Shown here: positions 1-7,266 of the stretch, one piece after another
How positions within the stretch are numbered: position 1 is the stretch's first letter
Layout: each line of letters opens with the position of its first letter
Assembly (NCBI GenBank): GCA_016789785.1
Contig: JAEUQE010000065.1
Span: 1-37,843, forward strand
DNA: 37,843 nucleotides
Direction: 5' to 3'
Origin: Bryobacterales bacterium
GTDB lineage: Bacteria > Acidobacteriota > Terriglobia > Bryobacterales > Bryobacteraceae
Program-made: the position numbers and the translations under genes
The notes under the pieces: generated by a model
What the model was told of the DNA's origin: nothing
What the model saw: only the letters and a program-made list of their open reading frames with translations
The model's database searches: none

Positions 1-89
1 GTTGGAGGGCCCCAAGACAGAGGACGCTAGTCACTAAATTCCCATGCCAGGTGTCTCAAACCCGTTGACACGCGCCGGCGCTCACCGAC

Positions 90-491
90 GTGTACACCGG
101 AACTCAACCGCCGGATTTTCTCGATGCCGCCGACGCCAAAAGGAAGATGCGGCAGTGGGTGGGCGAGGAGCCGCGATTTCACCCACACGTCGCGCAGTAC
201 GATTTCGAGGCTTGGCTGCTGCCATTCTGGCCTTCGATTCAACGGTTGGCCGGACATAACAGAGCGTGCCCATCTGGCAACCCCGAATCGGTGAATCACA
301 ACAATCCGCCTGCGTATCGGATCAAGGAAATCTTCCAGATCGGACAGCGGAGGGGGAGTTACGTTAAGACGCGCGATGCCGCAAGAATCCTGCGCGACAA
401 CGATCTGGCAATCTCGGTCACGCGATGCCCTGAGTTAAAGGCCCTGGTAAACACCATTCTGCATGCATGCGGCGGGGAGGTCATTCCATGA
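90..491 (+). pseudogene. DUF4276-family protein, 5'-decayed remnant
   Basis: The reading frame from a GTG at 90 gives 133 residues resembling the C-terminal two thirds of DUF4276 proteins: a conserved block HPHVAQYDFEAWLLPFWPSI followed by a PESVN/PAYRIKEIF segment and a YVKTRD block. Family members are TOPRIM-like proteins usually near 200 residues and often paired with an AAA ATPase. Immediately upstream of the GTG the frame still reads ALTD, which would fit the acidic beta-strand of the fold, but a TGA at 66-68 closes it. The other two forward frames are also closed within the first 60 bases. No ribosome binding site precedes the GTG. I infer that the N-terminal part is lost and the gene is inactive; a short functional form starting at the GTG cannot be excluded. 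The gap to rpmI (492-564) holds nothing recognisable. Confidence 0.5.
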
Positions 492-564
492 GACTCACCG
501 CATTCCTCCAGTCCAGTGGAAGCTGATCGCCCCCTCCAACACCCGCCGCCCCGTATGCTATCCT

Positions 565-609
565 GGAAAGGTTCTGTCATCTCCTGACAGCAACCTATAG
601 GAACCTTCC
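565..609 (+). promoter_or_regulatory. Structured leader upstream of rpmI (candidate L20-type autoregulatory site)
   Basis: The sequence directly before the rpmI start can fold into a nested structure. GGAA (565-568) pairs with TTCC (606-609), A569 bulges, GGTTC (570-574) pairs with GAACC (601-605), and inside lies a hairpin TGTCA (575-579) with TGACA (585-589). The only purine-rich ribosome-binding candidate, AGGAA at 599-603, falls within the outer stem, so the fold would hide the start site. In other bacteria ribosomal protein L20 represses its operon by binding leader RNA. That this structure plays this role is inference. A weak -10 candidate (TATCCT, 559-564) lies just upstream. Confidence 0.45.
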
Positions 610-610
610 A

Positions 611-808
611 ATGCCAAAGATCAAGACACATAAAGGTGCGGCCAAAAGGTTCAAGGTGACCGGAAGCGGAAAAGTCACGCGGCGTCATTCGTTTGCGCGG
701 CATATCCTCACTTCCAAGTCGCCTTCCCGCAAGGCCCGCTTGACCCAGGGCGTCGTCATGGATCCGTCCGACGCACCCAAGGTCAAGGGCATGCTGCCGT
801 ACGCTTAA
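611..808 (+). CDS. rpmI: 50S ribosomal protein L35
   Basis: The 65-residue basic protein has the typical L35 start [20 protein letters not shown] and the KSPSRKARL region, at the usual family length of about 65. It is a small protein of the large ribosomal subunit. It is followed 118 bp later by rplT, the usual partner. The translation initiation factor gene infC, which commonly precedes rpmI, is not present in the 610 bases available upstream, where a decayed DUF4276 gene lies instead. The start is the ATG at 611, whose ribosome-binding region appears to sit in the stem of the upstream leader structure. Confidence 0.97.
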   Translation: MPKIKTHKGAAKRFKVTGSGKVTRRHSFARHILTSKSPSRKARLTQGVVMDPSDAPKVKGMLPYA

Positions 809-926
809 AGCAGTTTCGCGGTGTGGACGGTGCGCGAGGCACGTGCCCGTTTCCGCCCGCCTTTCCGAGGCCGCCGGTCCCAAATCCGGCAGCCCGCATT
901 ATCGAATTCGTAGAAGGAGTTGAAAC

Positions 927-1292
927 GTGCCCAGAGTCAAACGTGGTACGAAACGGAGAGCGTCGCGCGCCAAAACGCTCGAACTCGCCTCCGGTTTTTT
1001 TCTCACAAAAGGTAAGCTGTACCGTTCCGCACAGGAAGCCGTCGAGCGCTCTCTCCGCCATGGCTTCGTCGGCCGCCGCCGCAAAAAGCGCGACTTCCGC
1101 TCGCTGTGGATCGTCCGCATCGGCGCTGCCTGCCGCGCCGCGGAAATCAGTTACAGCCGCTTCATGGATGGCCTCAAAAAGGCCGGCATCGATCTCAACC
1201 GCAAGGTGCTCTCCGAGATCGCATACAATGATGCCGATGGGTTCCGCGCGCTGGTAGACAAGGCCAAGGCCGCCCTGCCCCAGGCCAGCTAG
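927..1292 (+). CDS. rplT: 50S ribosomal protein L20
   Basis: The 121-residue product has the L20 signature: a basic N-terminus [19 protein letters not shown], the [33 protein letters not shown] block and the [25 protein letters not shown] block. L20 is needed for early assembly of the large subunit and in several bacteria represses its own operon. Translation starts at a GTG, which is supported by the strong ribosome binding site AGAAGGAGT at 912-920. Bases 809-926 between rpmI and rplT show no gene. The pheST genes that often follow rplT are absent here; cell-division genes follow instead. Confidence 0.97.
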   Translation: MPRVKRGTKRRASRAKTLELASGFFLTKGKLYRSAQEAVERSLRHGFVGRRRKKRDFRSLWIVRIGAACRAAEISYSRFMDGLKKAGIDLNRKVLSEIAYNDADGFRALVDKAKAALPQAS

Positions 1293-1318
1293 CACAGGCT
1301 GGAACCGGAGGACACACC

Positions 1319-1582
1319 ATGGAATTGTTGCGCGAAGAAGACACCGACTCTCTAGCGAGTCTGGAAGAGCGCATTCTCAAGGCCGTCGACCTCGTCACGG
1401 CGCTGAAGAAGGAAAACGAAGCGTTGCGCGAGAAGCTGAGCACAGCCGTCAGCGGACGCTCGGAAGTCGAGGAAGAGCTCGGCAACCTGCGGAAAGAAGT
1501 GGACTCCTTGCGCGCCGAACGCAAGCAGGTTCGCACGCGCATCGAAAAACTGCTTAGCCAGATCGATCTGCTGAGCGCCTAA
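1319..1582 (+). CDS. ZapB-like coiled-coil protein
   Basis: The 87-residue acidic protein is almost wholly a predicted coiled coil: heptad-like runs of Leu/Val separated by Glu, Lys and Arg extend from about residue 12 to 84 (SLEERILKAV, LRKEVDSLRAERKQV). Short coiled-coil proteins placed just before zapA are commonly ZapB-like cell-division factors that bundle with FtsZ-associated ZapA. Here the next gene, 18 bp downstream, is zapA, which supports this role. A clear ribosome binding site (GGAGG) precedes the ATG. The assignment rests on shape and context, because coiled coils carry little family-specific sequence. Confidence 0.7.
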   Translation: MELLREEDTDSLASLEERILKAVDLVTALKKENEALREKLSTAVSGRSEVEEELGNLRKEVDSLRAERKQVRTRIEKLLSQIDLLSA

Positions 1583-1600
1583 CCCAAAGAGGAGTTGGCA

Positions 1601-1909
1601 ATGGAGCAAGGTGGGAGAGAGAGACGGCCCGTCCGTGTGACCATTGCCAACCAAACCTTTACCCTCGTCAGTTCCGGCGACGATCGCGAAGTCATCGACC
1701 TTGCCCATCGCGTGGATGAACTGATCTCCGAAATCGCCGCCCGTTCCGCCAATATCGATGGTTCGCGCCTCGCCATTCTTGCCTGCCTGCACCTTGCCGA
1801 TCAACTCCAGCACCGCGAGCGCGACCTGAAAGAACTGCGCGAAGCAGTCCAATCGAAAGCCCAGAAATTCCAAGGTTTGCTGGATCGCCTCATTGAAGAC
1901 ACTCCATGA
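1601..1909 (+). CDS. zapA: Cell division protein ZapA
   Basis: The protein of 102 residues begins with a ZapA-type domain: a beta strand PVRVTIANQTFTLVSS, then the helix with HRVDELISEIAARS and the segment RLAILACLHLADQLQ, followed by a C-terminal coiled coil rich in Glu, Lys and Gln. ZapA stimulates FtsZ protofilament bundling at midcell. I chose the ATG at 1601 over the TTG at 1595 because the ribosome binding site AAAGAGGAG (1586-1594) abuts the TTG but is well spaced from the ATG. The stop overlaps the start of the peptidase gene by four bases (ATGA), so the two are probably translationally coupled. Confidence 0.85.
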   Translation: MEQGGRERRPVRVTIANQTFTLVSSGDDREVIDLAHRVDELISEIAARSANIDGSRLAILACLHLADQLQHRERDLKELREAVQSKAQKFQGLLDRLIEDTP

Positions 1910-3930
1910 ACCCCTTGCTCGAAATCCGAGTTCCCATCCCCTTTGATCAGATTCGCCCGGAGCACGTCGAACCAGCCGTTGACGAGTTGCTGAAGCACTC
2001 CCAGGCGGCCATTGACGCCATCGCCGCAAACAGCCGCGAACGCACGTTCGGCAATACGCTGCTCGCGCTCGATGAAGCGACCGAGCGGCTCGAGTACGCC
2101 TACCATCTCGTCCATCATCTCGAGGGCGTCGCGTCCACGCCGGAGTTGCGTGCGGCGCACAACGCCGTGGAGCCAAAGGTAACCGCGTTCACTTCCAACA
2201 TCTTCCTCAACGAAGGCTTGTGGAAGGCCATCCAGGCGTTTGCCGCCACCGAAGAGGCCCGGTCGCTCACCGGAGTGCGCAAGCGCTATCTCGACAAGAC
2301 GATGGACTATTTCCGGCGTCATGGCGCGGAACTCGATCCCGCCGGCAAGAAACGTCTGGAAGAAATCGACGTCGAACTCTCGGCGCTCACCACGAAATTC
2401 TCCGAGAATGTTCTGGACTCCACCAACGAATACGAAGAGATCGTCACGGACGAGGCCAGGCTTGCCGGCCTGCCGGAAACGGCGAAGCTTGCAGCCGCCG
2501 CCAGCGCGAAGGCCAAGGGCAAAGACGGCTGGCGTTTCACACTGCAGGCACCGAGCTACATCGCTCTAATGACGTACCTGGACGACGCTCCGATGCGCGA
2601 GCGCTTCTATCGCGCCTACCAGACGCGCGCCTCGTCGGGCCAGTACGACAATGCCCCGCTCGTGCCCAGGATTCTCGAATTGCGCAAGGAAAAAGCAAAG
2701 CTCCTTGGCTTTGCCGACTTCGCCGACTTCGCACTCACCGATCGCATGGCGAAGACTGGCCGCGCCGCGGCGCAGTTTCTCGAAACTCTGCACCAACGCA
2801 CGGTGGCACGCTATCAGCAGGAAACCGCCGAACTGCTGGCGTTCCGGCGCGAGACCGAAGGTCCCAAGGCGCCTGAGCTTGCGCCTTGGGACGTGGCCTA
2901 CTATGCCGAGAAGGAACGCGCCGCCAAGTACGACTTCGACGAGGAGGACTTGCGGCCCTATTTCCCCGTAAAACAGGTTCTGGATGGAATGTTCGAAACA
3001 TTCTCCCGGCTCTTTGGCATTACGGTGAAGGAGGTGCCGGGCATTCCCGCCTGGCACGCCGACGTCAAGTACTACGAGATCCATGAAGGTGATCGCCTCC
3101 TCGGCGGATTCTATGCCGATTGGTTCCCGCGCGAGACCAAGCGCGGTGGCGCGTGGATGGATGCGTTCCTTACGGGAGAACCCGCCGTCCCTGGCAGGCC
3201 GCACATCGGTGTGATCTGCGGCAACATGACCGAACCGGCTGGCGACCGCCCCGCGCTGCTTACCCATCGCGAAGTGGAAACGGTATTCCATGAGTTCGGC
3301 CATCTCCTGCATCACTGCCTGAGCCACGTCGAAGTGCGAGGCTTCTCCGGCACCAACGTCGCCTGGGACTTTGTCGAGCTTCCCTCGCAGATCATGGAGA
3401 ACTGGTGCTGGGAACGCGAATCCCTCGATCTCTTCGCCCGGCACTGGCAGACGGGTGAAACAATTCCCGAAGAATTGTTTCAGCGCATGAAGCGCGCGCG
3501 GACCTATCGTTCCGCGAACGGCCAGATGCGCCAGTTGAGTTTCGGCATTCTCGATTTGAAGCTCCATCGCGAATATGACCCGGCGCGCCACGGCGGCCCA
3601 GTGGCCTACACCCGTGCGATTCTGCAGGAGTTCTCCCCTGCCCCGCTCCCTCCGGAACACGCGATGATTCTCGCATTCACGCATCTCTTCGCGAGCCCGG
3701 TTGGCTATGGCGCGGGCTACTACTCCTACAAGTGGGCCGAAGTTCTCGACGCCGACGCCTTCTCGCTGTTTCAGGAGCAAGGGGTGCTGAACGGAGAGAC
3801 GGGCCGGTTGTTCCGCGAGCGGATTCTCTCCAAGGGCGCAAGCGAGGAACCCGATGCGCTTTACCGCTCATTCCGTGGCCGCGATCCGCAACTAAATGCC
3901 CTGTTGACACGTCTGGGAATAGCGGGCTGA
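1906..3930 (+). CDS. M3 family oligopeptidase (oligopeptidase A / thimet-like)
   Basis: The protein of 674 residues has the usual length of M3A zinc metallopeptidases and contains the HExxH motif as HEFGH (residues 462-466) with the third zinc ligand at Glu491 in WDFVELPSQ. The long helical N-terminal part and the C-terminal GYGAGYYSYKWAEVLDADAF segment are typical of the family. It should degrade short peptides in the cytoplasm; there is no signal peptide. It overlaps zapA by four bases. The nearest named family is OpdA/PrlC, but the sequence does not decide between oligopeptidase A and dipeptidyl carboxypeptidase. Confidence 0.92.
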   Translation: MNPLLEIRVPIPFDQIRPEHVEPAVDELLKHSQAAIDAIAANSRERTFGNTLLALDEATERLEYAYHLVHHLEGVASTPELRAAHNAVEPKVTAFTSNIFLNEGLWKAIQAFAATEEARSLTGVRKRYLDKTMDYFRRHGAELDPAGKKRLEEIDVELSALTTKFSENVLDSTNEYEEIVTDEARLAGLPETAKLAAAASAKAKGKDGWRFTLQAPSYIALMTYLDDAPMRERFYRAYQTRASSGQYDNAPLVPRILELRKEKAKLLGFADFADFALTDRMAKTGRAAAQFLETLHQRTVARYQQETAELLAFRRETEGPKAPELAPWDVAYYAEKERAAKYDFDEEDLRPYFPVKQVLDGMFETFSRLFGITVKEVPGIPAWHADVKYYEIHEGDRLLGGFYADWFPRETKRGGAWMDAFLTGEPAVPGRPHIGVICGNMTEPAGDRPALLTHREVETVFHEFGHLLHHCLSHVEVRGFSGTNVAWDFVELPSQIMENWCWERESLDLFARHWQTGETIPEELFQRMKRARTYRSANGQMRQLSFGILDLKLHREYDPARHGGPVAYTRAILQEFSPAPLPPEHAMILAFTHLFASPVGYGAGYYSYKWAEVLDADAFSLFQEQGVLNGETGRLFRERILSKGASEEPDALYRSFRGRDPQLNALLTRLGIAG

Positions 3931-3979
3931 GCGCGATGCCGTCCGGAGCCCGGTGCTAAAATTCTAGGTTGGAGGAAGG

Positions 3980-4558
3980 ATGCGACGAAGAACCTTTACC
4001 CAAATGATGACCGCCTGCGCGGCCTGTGCTTGCGTGGCTGACTTGGACGCCGCCACCGTCCCTCGCGCGGCTGGTCCGTTTGAGATGATCCTGCCCGATG
4101 GCACCAAACACAACCTTGGCAAACATCTCGGCAAAGTGGTGTGCATCGAGTTTCTCTTCACCACTTGCCCGCACTGCCAGGATACGTCGCGAGTGTTGTC
4201 GCGCCTGCATCAGGAGTACGGGCCGCGCGGGTTCCAACCCCTCGGCGTGGCGTTCAACGAAGGCGCCATGATGCTGGTTCCCGAATTCGTGCGCAACTTC
4301 GGCGTCACCTATCCGCTCGGCGTGGCCAGCCGCGATAACGTGTTGGGATTCCTGCAGTATCCCGCCATGGCGCGCCTCATGGTGCCGCAGGTCGCATTCA
4401 TTGACCGCAAGGGAAACGTGCGCGTTCAGTCCACCAACGGCAACGATGAACTGCTGCACTCGGAAGGCAATCTGCGCAAGACGATTGAAGAACTGTTGAA
4501 GGAAGGCGGGCCGGCCGCGGCTCCGAAGGCTGCGCCCAAAGCCGCCGCAAAGAAGTAG
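3980..4558 (+). CDS. Thioredoxin-fold (TlpA/AhpC-TSA-like) exported protein, copy 1
   Basis: The 192-residue protein has a thioredoxin fold with the redox motif CPHC (Cys63, Cys66) after a hydrophobic strand, and the cis-proline segment LMVPQVAFID near residue 139. The first 25 residues (MRRRTFTQMM then an Ala/Cys-rich stretch) look like an export signal with a twin-arginine-like start. The C-terminal tail is a low-complexity Ala/Pro/Lys stretch. It probably acts as a periplasmic thiol-disulfide protein; the substrate is unknown. A strong ribosome binding site GGAGGAAGG precedes the ATG, and TAAAAT at 3956-3961 could be a -10 box. A paralogue follows 18 bp downstream. Confidence 0.8.
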   Translation: MRRRTFTQMMTACAACACVADLDAATVPRAAGPFEMILPDGTKHNLGKHLGKVVCIEFLFTTCPHCQDTSRVLSRLHQEYGPRGFQPLGVAFNEGAMMLVPEFVRNFGVTYPLGVASRDNVLGFLQYPAMARLMVPQVAFIDRKGNVRVQSTNGNDELLHSEGNLRKTIEELLKEGGPAAAPKAAPKAAAKK

Positions 4559-4576
4559 CCGCCAACAAGGAACGCC

Positions 4577-5152
4577 ATGCGTCGCAGAGATCTTCTTTCT
4601 TCACTCGTGCCGGCCGGCGCGGCTTTGTGGTCACCGCACCTGTTGCATGCCATCGATCTTCCCCGGGCCTGTCCGGACTTCGCAGTTACCATGCCCGACG
4701 GCAAACAGGTGAAGCTCAGTTCGTTTCAGGGCAAGGTGATCGCGGTCGAGTTTCTGCTTACCTACTGCTCGCATTGCCAGCGGGCCTCGCGGACCAGTGA
4801 CATTGTTTATCGCGAACTCGGCGCGAAAGGCTTCCAGCCCATTGGCATCGCCATTGATCCGGCTGGCGACCCGGTCGCGTATTCGCGCAATCTGAATCTC
4901 TCGTTTCCAGTTGGCAAGTGCGCGCAAACGGATGCCATGAACTTCCTGCAACTCACACCGTCCTCCCGCATGATGATGCCGCAAGTGTGCTTCGTTGATC
5001 GCCGCTTCACCATCCGGGAGCAGTACTCCGGCGACAATCCGTTCTTCGGTGAGATGGAAGAGAAGAACATCCGCGATCTGGTGGGCAAACTGCTGGCCGA
5101 AGGTGGCGCAAAAGCGCCTGCCAAGACCACGCCGGCAAAGAAGAAGACCTGA
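4577..5152 (+). CDS. Thioredoxin-fold (TlpA/AhpC-TSA-like) exported protein, copy 2
   Basis: This 191-residue protein is a tandem paralogue of the preceding one, with the same order of elements: signal-like start MRRRDLLSSLVPAGAALWSP, a PDGK beta hairpin, the redox motif CSHC (Cys64, Cys67), the cis-proline segment MMMPQVCFVD and a Lys/Ala/Pro tail. The change from CPHC to CSHC should alter redox potential (known effect of this position in the thioredoxin family). The first copy lies 18 bp upstream and both are likely on one transcript. The function is inferred as thiol-disulfide exchange outside the cytoplasm; the partner is unknown. Confidence 0.8.
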   Translation: MRRRDLLSSLVPAGAALWSPHLLHAIDLPRACPDFAVTMPDGKQVKLSSFQGKVIAVEFLLTYCSHCQRASRTSDIVYRELGAKGFQPIGIAIDPAGDPVAYSRNLNLSFPVGKCAQTDAMNFLQLTPSSRMMMPQVCFVDRRFTIREQYSGDNPFFGEMEEKNIRDLVGKLLAEGGAKAPAKTTPAKKKT

Positions 5153-5180
5153 AAGCCGTACACAAGTTCCGGCAGCTACC

Positions 5181-5450
5181 TCACCGCATGCACGCTCTCG
5201 CGAAAGGGTCCCCGCTTGAATACTGAATTGCTCGACATGGCGAAGAGTGCGGCCCAACCCTCGCGATCGCGTAAGCATCTTGGCGGCGCAAGACCAATCG
5301 GAAGCCGCCCCCCTGTAACTCACCAGCAGCGCCGCCGCGAAGTAGATGGATCGAGGTACTTGCCGTCCGATCAACCATTGAGTGCATCACCGCATGCACG
5401 CTCTCGCGAAAGGGTTCCCGCTTGAATACTGAATTGCTCGACGTGGCGAA
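5181..5450 (+). repeat. 64-bp direct repeat pair duplicating the tldE start region
   Basis: Bases 5181-5244 and 5387-5450 are the same in 62 of 64 positions (differences at 5210/5416 and 5237/5443). The repeat covers 35 bases of upstream sequence including the AAAGGG ribosome-binding candidate, the TTG start codon and the first ten codons (MNTELLD...) of the TldE/PmbA gene. The second copy leads into the full gene. The first copy runs out of homology after 5244 and its frame stays open only because it continues into the second copy in a different frame. The 142 bp between the copies matches nothing I recognise. Confidence 0.9.
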
Positions 5451-6771
5451 GCGCGTGGTTGCGCTCGCGCTTGCCAAAGGCGCCAACGACGCCGAATGCA
5501 CCGTAGCCGAAGGCTCCGAGTTCTCGGTGAACGTGCGGATGCGCGAAGTGGAGACGCTCAAGGAAGCCAGTTCCAAGGGCGCTGGTGTGCGCTTACTGTT
5601 TGGAAAGCGCGTAGGCTCGTCTTACACGTCCGACCTCACCGATGAGGGCCTCACGCGCATGGTTGCCTCCGCCGCTGATCTGGCCCAGATCACCACCGAA
5701 GACCCCTTTGCCGGATTGCCCGACACAAGCGAACTCGGCAGCATCGACCGCGATCTCGAACTGTTCTCCGACGATGTCGATGCGGTGACCACACCACGCC
5801 GCATCGCGTGCGCTTTGGCCGCGGAAGAAGCCGCCTTGTCCGCCGATCCGCGCATCATCAACTCCGAGGGCGGATCCTTCGGCGCGCATCGCGGCTCACG
5901 CTACTTCGCGAATTCCCGGGGCTTTCAGGGTTGGTACAGGGCCAGTTCCTGTTCCATCAGCGCGGTGCCCGTCGCCAAGGACGGCGATTCGATGGAACGC
6001 GACTTCTGGTACCACCTCTCGCGTTCGTTCGCGAGGCTTGAGTCACCGGACGCCGTGGGCCGCAAGGCCGCCGGGCGCGCCCTCCGCCGATTGAATCCGC
6101 GCAAGGTGCCGACACAGAAAGTGCCGATCGTGTTTGACCGCCGCGTTGCCGGTTCGCTGCTCGGCGACATCTTCGATGCGGTCGCCGGCGACTCGATCTA
6201 TCGCAAAGCCTCGTTCCTTGCCGGCAAGCTCGATGAGAAGATCGCGGCGGACCACATCACCATCATCGACGACGCAACACTGCCCGGCTTGTTCGGATCG
6301 CAGCCCTTCGACGATGAGGGCGTGCCCTCGCGCCGCACGGTGGTAATTGAGAACGGCGTGTTGCGCAACTACCTGTTGAACAGCTACACGGCCCGCAAGC
6401 TCGGCATGAAAACCACCGGCAACGCATCGCGCGGCATCACCGGCAACGCCAGCGTCGGACACGGGAACTTTTTCCTCACACCGGGTGTCGATTCTCCTGA
6501 AGCGATCATCTCCTCGGTGAAGAACGGCTTCTTTGTGACCGAACTCATCGGGTCCGGAGTCAGCGTGGTGACGGGCGACTACTCGCAGGGCGCAACCGGC
6601 CTGTGGATCGAGAACGGCCAATTGGCGTATCCTGTATCGGAAGTCACCATTGCCGCCAATCTCAAGGAGATGTTGAAGAACATTCAGGCAGTGGGAAGCG
6701 ATCTGGAGTTCCGTGGGTCCATCGCATCGCCAACGCTTCTGATTGGAGAAATGACGGTCAGTGGCACTTGA
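5422..6771 (+). CDS. TldD/PmbA family protein (TldE-like subunit)
   Basis: The 449-residue protein matches the PmbA/TldE half of the TldD-TldE peptidase in length and features: N-terminal AECTVAEGSEFSVNVRMREVETL, a central RKVPTQKVPIVFDRRVAGSLLGDI block and C-terminal NASVGHGNFFLTPG and GDYSQGATGLWIENGQL blocks. It lacks an HExxxH motif, as expected for TldE. TldD-TldE cleaves unfolded peptides and matures some peptide natural products. No tldD is in this window. The start is a TTG inside the second copy of a 64-bp repeat, with AAAGGG eight bases upstream. Its end overlaps the next gene by 11 bases. Confidence 0.88.
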   Translation: MNTELLDVAKRVVALALAKGANDAECTVAEGSEFSVNVRMREVETLKEASSKGAGVRLLFGKRVGSSYTSDLTDEGLTRMVASAADLAQITTEDPFAGLPDTSELGSIDRDLELFSDDVDAVTTPRRIACALAAEEAALSADPRIINSEGGSFGAHRGSRYFANSRGFQGWYRASSCSISAVPVAKDGDSMERDFWYHLSRSFARLESPDAVGRKAAGRALRRLNPRKVPTQKVPIVFDRRVAGSLLGDIFDAVAGDSIYRKASFLAGKLDEKIAADHITIIDDATLPGLFGSQPFDDEGVPSRRTVVIENGVLRNYLLNSYTARKLGMKTTGNASRGITGNASVGHGNFFLTPGVDSPEAIISSVKNGFFVTELIGSGVSVVTGDYSQGATGLWIENGQLAYPVSEVTIAANLKEMLKNIQAVGSDLEFRGSIASPTLLIGEMTVSGT

Positions 6772-7258
6772 GAAAAAATCCCAGCCGCCGGATAGACAGA
6801 AGCCCGAATCGCGAGCGCTCGTCAGCACGCCTGTAATCATCGTGCTGATGGCCGGTATCGCGATTGGCGGCGGCATCTGGTATCTGGAACGATCGGCCGG
6901 CAGGACGCCGCAGGGCCCCGTACTGACGGCGGACGCCAAGACCTACGTCCGCAACCTCAAGCTGAGCGATGTCGGCATGAAGGCCACCGAGAACGCGATT
7001 GGCCAGCAGGTGGTGGAAATCGTCGGTAGCATCCGGAACGATGGGGATCGGGACTTGAAGTCCGTCTCGGTCCAATGCATCTTCTTCGATGCCTACGGCC
7101 AGGTGATCCTGCGCGAGCGCACCGAGATCGTTCGTGCTAAGCTGGGCGGTCTGAAGCCCGGCGAAACCAAACCATTCCGCCTGCCCTTCGACAACCTCCC
7201 CCAGAGTTGGAATCAGGCGATGCCGCAGTTGGTCATCGCGGGCATTACATTCGGATAA
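6761..7258 (+). CDS. Membrane-anchored protein with FxLYD/DUF2393-like domain
   Basis: The 165-residue protein has a charged N-terminus, one transmembrane helix at about residues 24-41 (VIIVLMAGIAIGGGIWYL) and a beta-rich soluble domain. The pattern VVEIVGSIRNDGDRDLKSVSVQCIFFDAYGQV and LKPGETKPFRLPF is that of FxLYD/DUF2393-type domains, which are small Ig-like modules outside the membrane. The GTG start lies inside the end of the TldE gene (11-base overlap), so coupling is likely. The biological role is unknown. Confidence 0.7.
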   Translation: MALEKKSQPPDRQKPESRALVSTPVIIVLMAGIAIGGGIWYLERSAGRTPQGPVLTADAKTYVRNLKLSDVGMKATENAIGQQVVEIVGSIRNDGDRDLKSVSVQCIFFDAYGQVILRERTEIVRAKLGGLKPGETKPFRLPFDNLPQSWNQAMPQLVIAGITFG

Positions 7259-7266
7259 GCAAACTG

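Noticed and set aside
2566..3780. Long minus-strand frame opposite the M3 peptidase
   Set aside because: Antisense shadow; the plus strand contains HEFGH and all family features.
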